From assembly GCA_014523485.1 (NCBI GenBank), contig JAATVK010000211.1, positions 1 to 7,363 on the forward strand: a stretch of DNA of 7,363 nucleotides, read 5' to 3'. Position numbers and translations under genes: made by a program. Below, one piece after another: positions 6,427 to 7,363 of this stretch. Every line of letters starts with the position of its first letter. The stretch's first letter is position 1. Below the pieces are notes generated by a model. The model was not told the DNA's origin. It ran no database searches and worked only from the letters and a program-made list of their open reading frames with translations. This DNA comes from Nitrososphaerales archaeon TH5894. Its GTDB lineage: Archaea; Thermoproteota; Nitrososphaeria; Nitrososphaerales; Nitrososphaeraceae.

Positions 6427-7363
6427 ATTCACAACACGAAATCAAATGCAATATTATTAATCGCAACTTCAGTGTTTATGATAGGATTACTAACCTCTCC
6501 AATAGTAGCAAAAATCTATGCACAAGATTACAATGGTTACAATAACTATGAAGAAGATTCATCTTACAATGGTTACAATAACTATGAAGAAGATTCATCT
6601 TACAATGGTTACAATGATTATAATAAATTAAAAATAATACCTCCAGATGGTCTATTAACTGCGGACTGGTGGAAATGGATAATTGCTATACCTCCAGAAA
6701 TTAATCCATTATTAGATGAAACAGGAGAAAATTGTGATATTGATCAAAGAGGATATGTCTGGTATTTAGCAGGAACAACTGGTAATCTATCTTCTGTAGA
6801 AAGAGAATGTACAATCCCAGAAGGAAAACAAATTCTATTTCCAATAATCAATACATTCTGTTCAGAATTAACTGATGCAGAATTAATATCAAATCTAACA
6901 GGTATTCCACCACCTATTTCTCCAGCACAAATTGAGGAAGGATTAAAGACTTGTACCAAAGCTTTAATTGACCAAGTTGAGATTACAGAAGCTTCTATCG
7001 ATGGTAAAGACGTAATGAATTTGCAACACTTTAGAGTACAGAGTCCATTGTTTTTGATTACCTATCCTCCAAATAATGTCTTTCAAGTAACAAATGACAC
7101 AGGCATACCCCAAAAAGCTATTGCTGAAGGATATTGGGTTTTACTAGATGGGCTTAAAGCTGGAGAACATACCATAGAATTTACAGGAGGAGCTTCTGCA
7201 TTAAACTTTACAACGCACGTAACATATTATCTAACAATAGAACCTAAACATAACAACAATTACAATAATAATAATTATTATAACGACAATAATGAATACC
7301 AAAGTTATTCCAACGAATATGAGAACTACTATAACAACAATAACAATAACGACTATGATGACA
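6427..7363 (+). CDS. Secreted Asn/Tyr-rich protein, 3' end outside window, start unclear
   Basis: A frame open from 6427 to the window end (312 codons) encodes a secreted protein. Counting from 6427, residues 5-32 form a signal peptide (lysine, then ILLIATSVFMIGLL, cut likely at YA|QD). Residues 35-65 are two and a half copies of YNGYNNYEEDSS. Residues 70-272 form a globular domain: 'PPDGLLTADWWKWIIAIPP.INPLLD.TGENC', 'GYVWYLAGT', 'C.IPEGKQILFPIINTFC', 'GYWVLLDGLKAGEHTIEF'. Four cysteines (103, 128, 145, 176) could form two disulfides, and there are four sequons (N120, N156, N223, N260). The tail from 274 is almost only Asn, Tyr, Asp, Glu and Ser. The domain matches an uncharacterised exported family I recall from bacteria and archaea. 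No ATG, GTG or TTG precedes the signal core: GTG 6472 and ATG 6478 would lose its lysine. Upstream, ATG at 6415 runs into TGA TAA. Removing one T at 6428-6429 joins a TTG at 6420 to give MINHNTKSNA. Confidence 0.75.
   Translation, partial: MHNTKSNAILLIATSVFMIGLLTSPIVAKIYAQDYNGYNNYEEDSSYNGYNNYEEDSSYNGYNDYNKLKIIPPDGLLTADWWKWIIAIPPEINPLLDETGENCDIDQRGYVWYLAGTTGNLSSVERECTIPEGKQILFPIINTFCSELTDAELISNLTGIPPPISPAQIEEGLKTCTKALIDQVEITEASIDGKDVMNLQHFRVQSPLFLITYPPNNVFQVTNDTGIPQKAIAEGYWVLLDGLKAGEHTIEFTGGASALNFTTHVTYYLTIEPKHNNNYNNNNYYNDNNEYQSYSNEYENYYNNNNNNDYDD
6529..6615 (+). repeat. 36-bp in-frame tandem repeat (2.4 copies)
   Basis: The unit runs 6529-6564 and 6565-6600, with no mismatch, followed by 15 matching bases at 6601-6615 before it diverges. 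It encodes the 12-residue unit YNGYNNYEEDSS at the mature N-terminus of the secreted protein. A perfect multiple-of-three period keeps the frame. Exact DNA identity points to recent expansion by slippage or recombination. The unit is a hydrophilic, probably disordered spacer between the membrane-exit end and the folded domain. Confidence 0.9.

Noticed and set aside
6327..6545. 72-codon plus-strand frame overlapping the start of the large secreted protein
   Set aside because: Its product has no family features and it overlaps the well-supported signal peptide and repeat in another frame; only its TTG at 6420 may matter as the original start.
6744..6959. 71-codon minus-strand frame
   Set aside because: It is antisense to the conserved domain of the secreted protein, with no features of its own.

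Overview
The window is very AT-rich, gene-sparse archaeal DNA. The protein families suggest an ammonia-oxidising Nitrososphaeria archaeon (Thaumarchaeota), probably related to Nitrososphaera/Nitrosocosmicus. Pointers are a stand-alone ArnR1-like winged-helix protein, a lysine-rich ATP-cone protein, a two-domain protein of the DUF7482 type, a decayed Tyr/Asn/Gln-rich secreted protein carrying the 'CxTGxFEGFFV' block, and signal peptides that end in A|Q. This assignment comes from remembered family distributions; no search was run.

Layout. Bases 1-488 are AT-rich and essentially non-coding, apart from a possible gene tail at the very start. Bases 489-701 (+) encode a 70-residue secreted peptide. 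Four intact genes then lie on the minus strand, separated by long spacers: a winged-helix regulator (869-1135), a basic ATP-cone protein (1439-2077), an alpha/beta hydrolase (2649-3467) and a membrane-anchored exported protein with a duplicated domain (3997-5124). The spacers hold an 11-bp inverted repeat, a 35-bp tandem duplication carrying a hairpin, and a startless reading frame with unusually high GC (2464-2637). Bases 5428-6142 (-) are a secreted-protein pseudogene with about five frameshifts and four stops. Diverging from it is a large secreted Asn/Tyr-rich protein (from 6427, +) that leaves the window at its 3' end and has no normal start codon for its signal peptide.

How the genes fit together. 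Spacings of roughly 300-560 bases and separate promoter-like regions argue against an operon, so each gene is probably transcribed alone. Three intact genes and the pseudogene encode exported or surface-anchored proteins. The region therefore looks like an accessory cell-envelope neighbourhood with gene decay and repeat expansion, plus one small transcription factor and one hydrolase. I see no CRISPR array, transposase, integrase, tRNA, rRNA or recognisable defence system. The most unusual gene is the ATP-cone protein, whose nucleotide-binding fold appears to be split by a lysine-rich insert.
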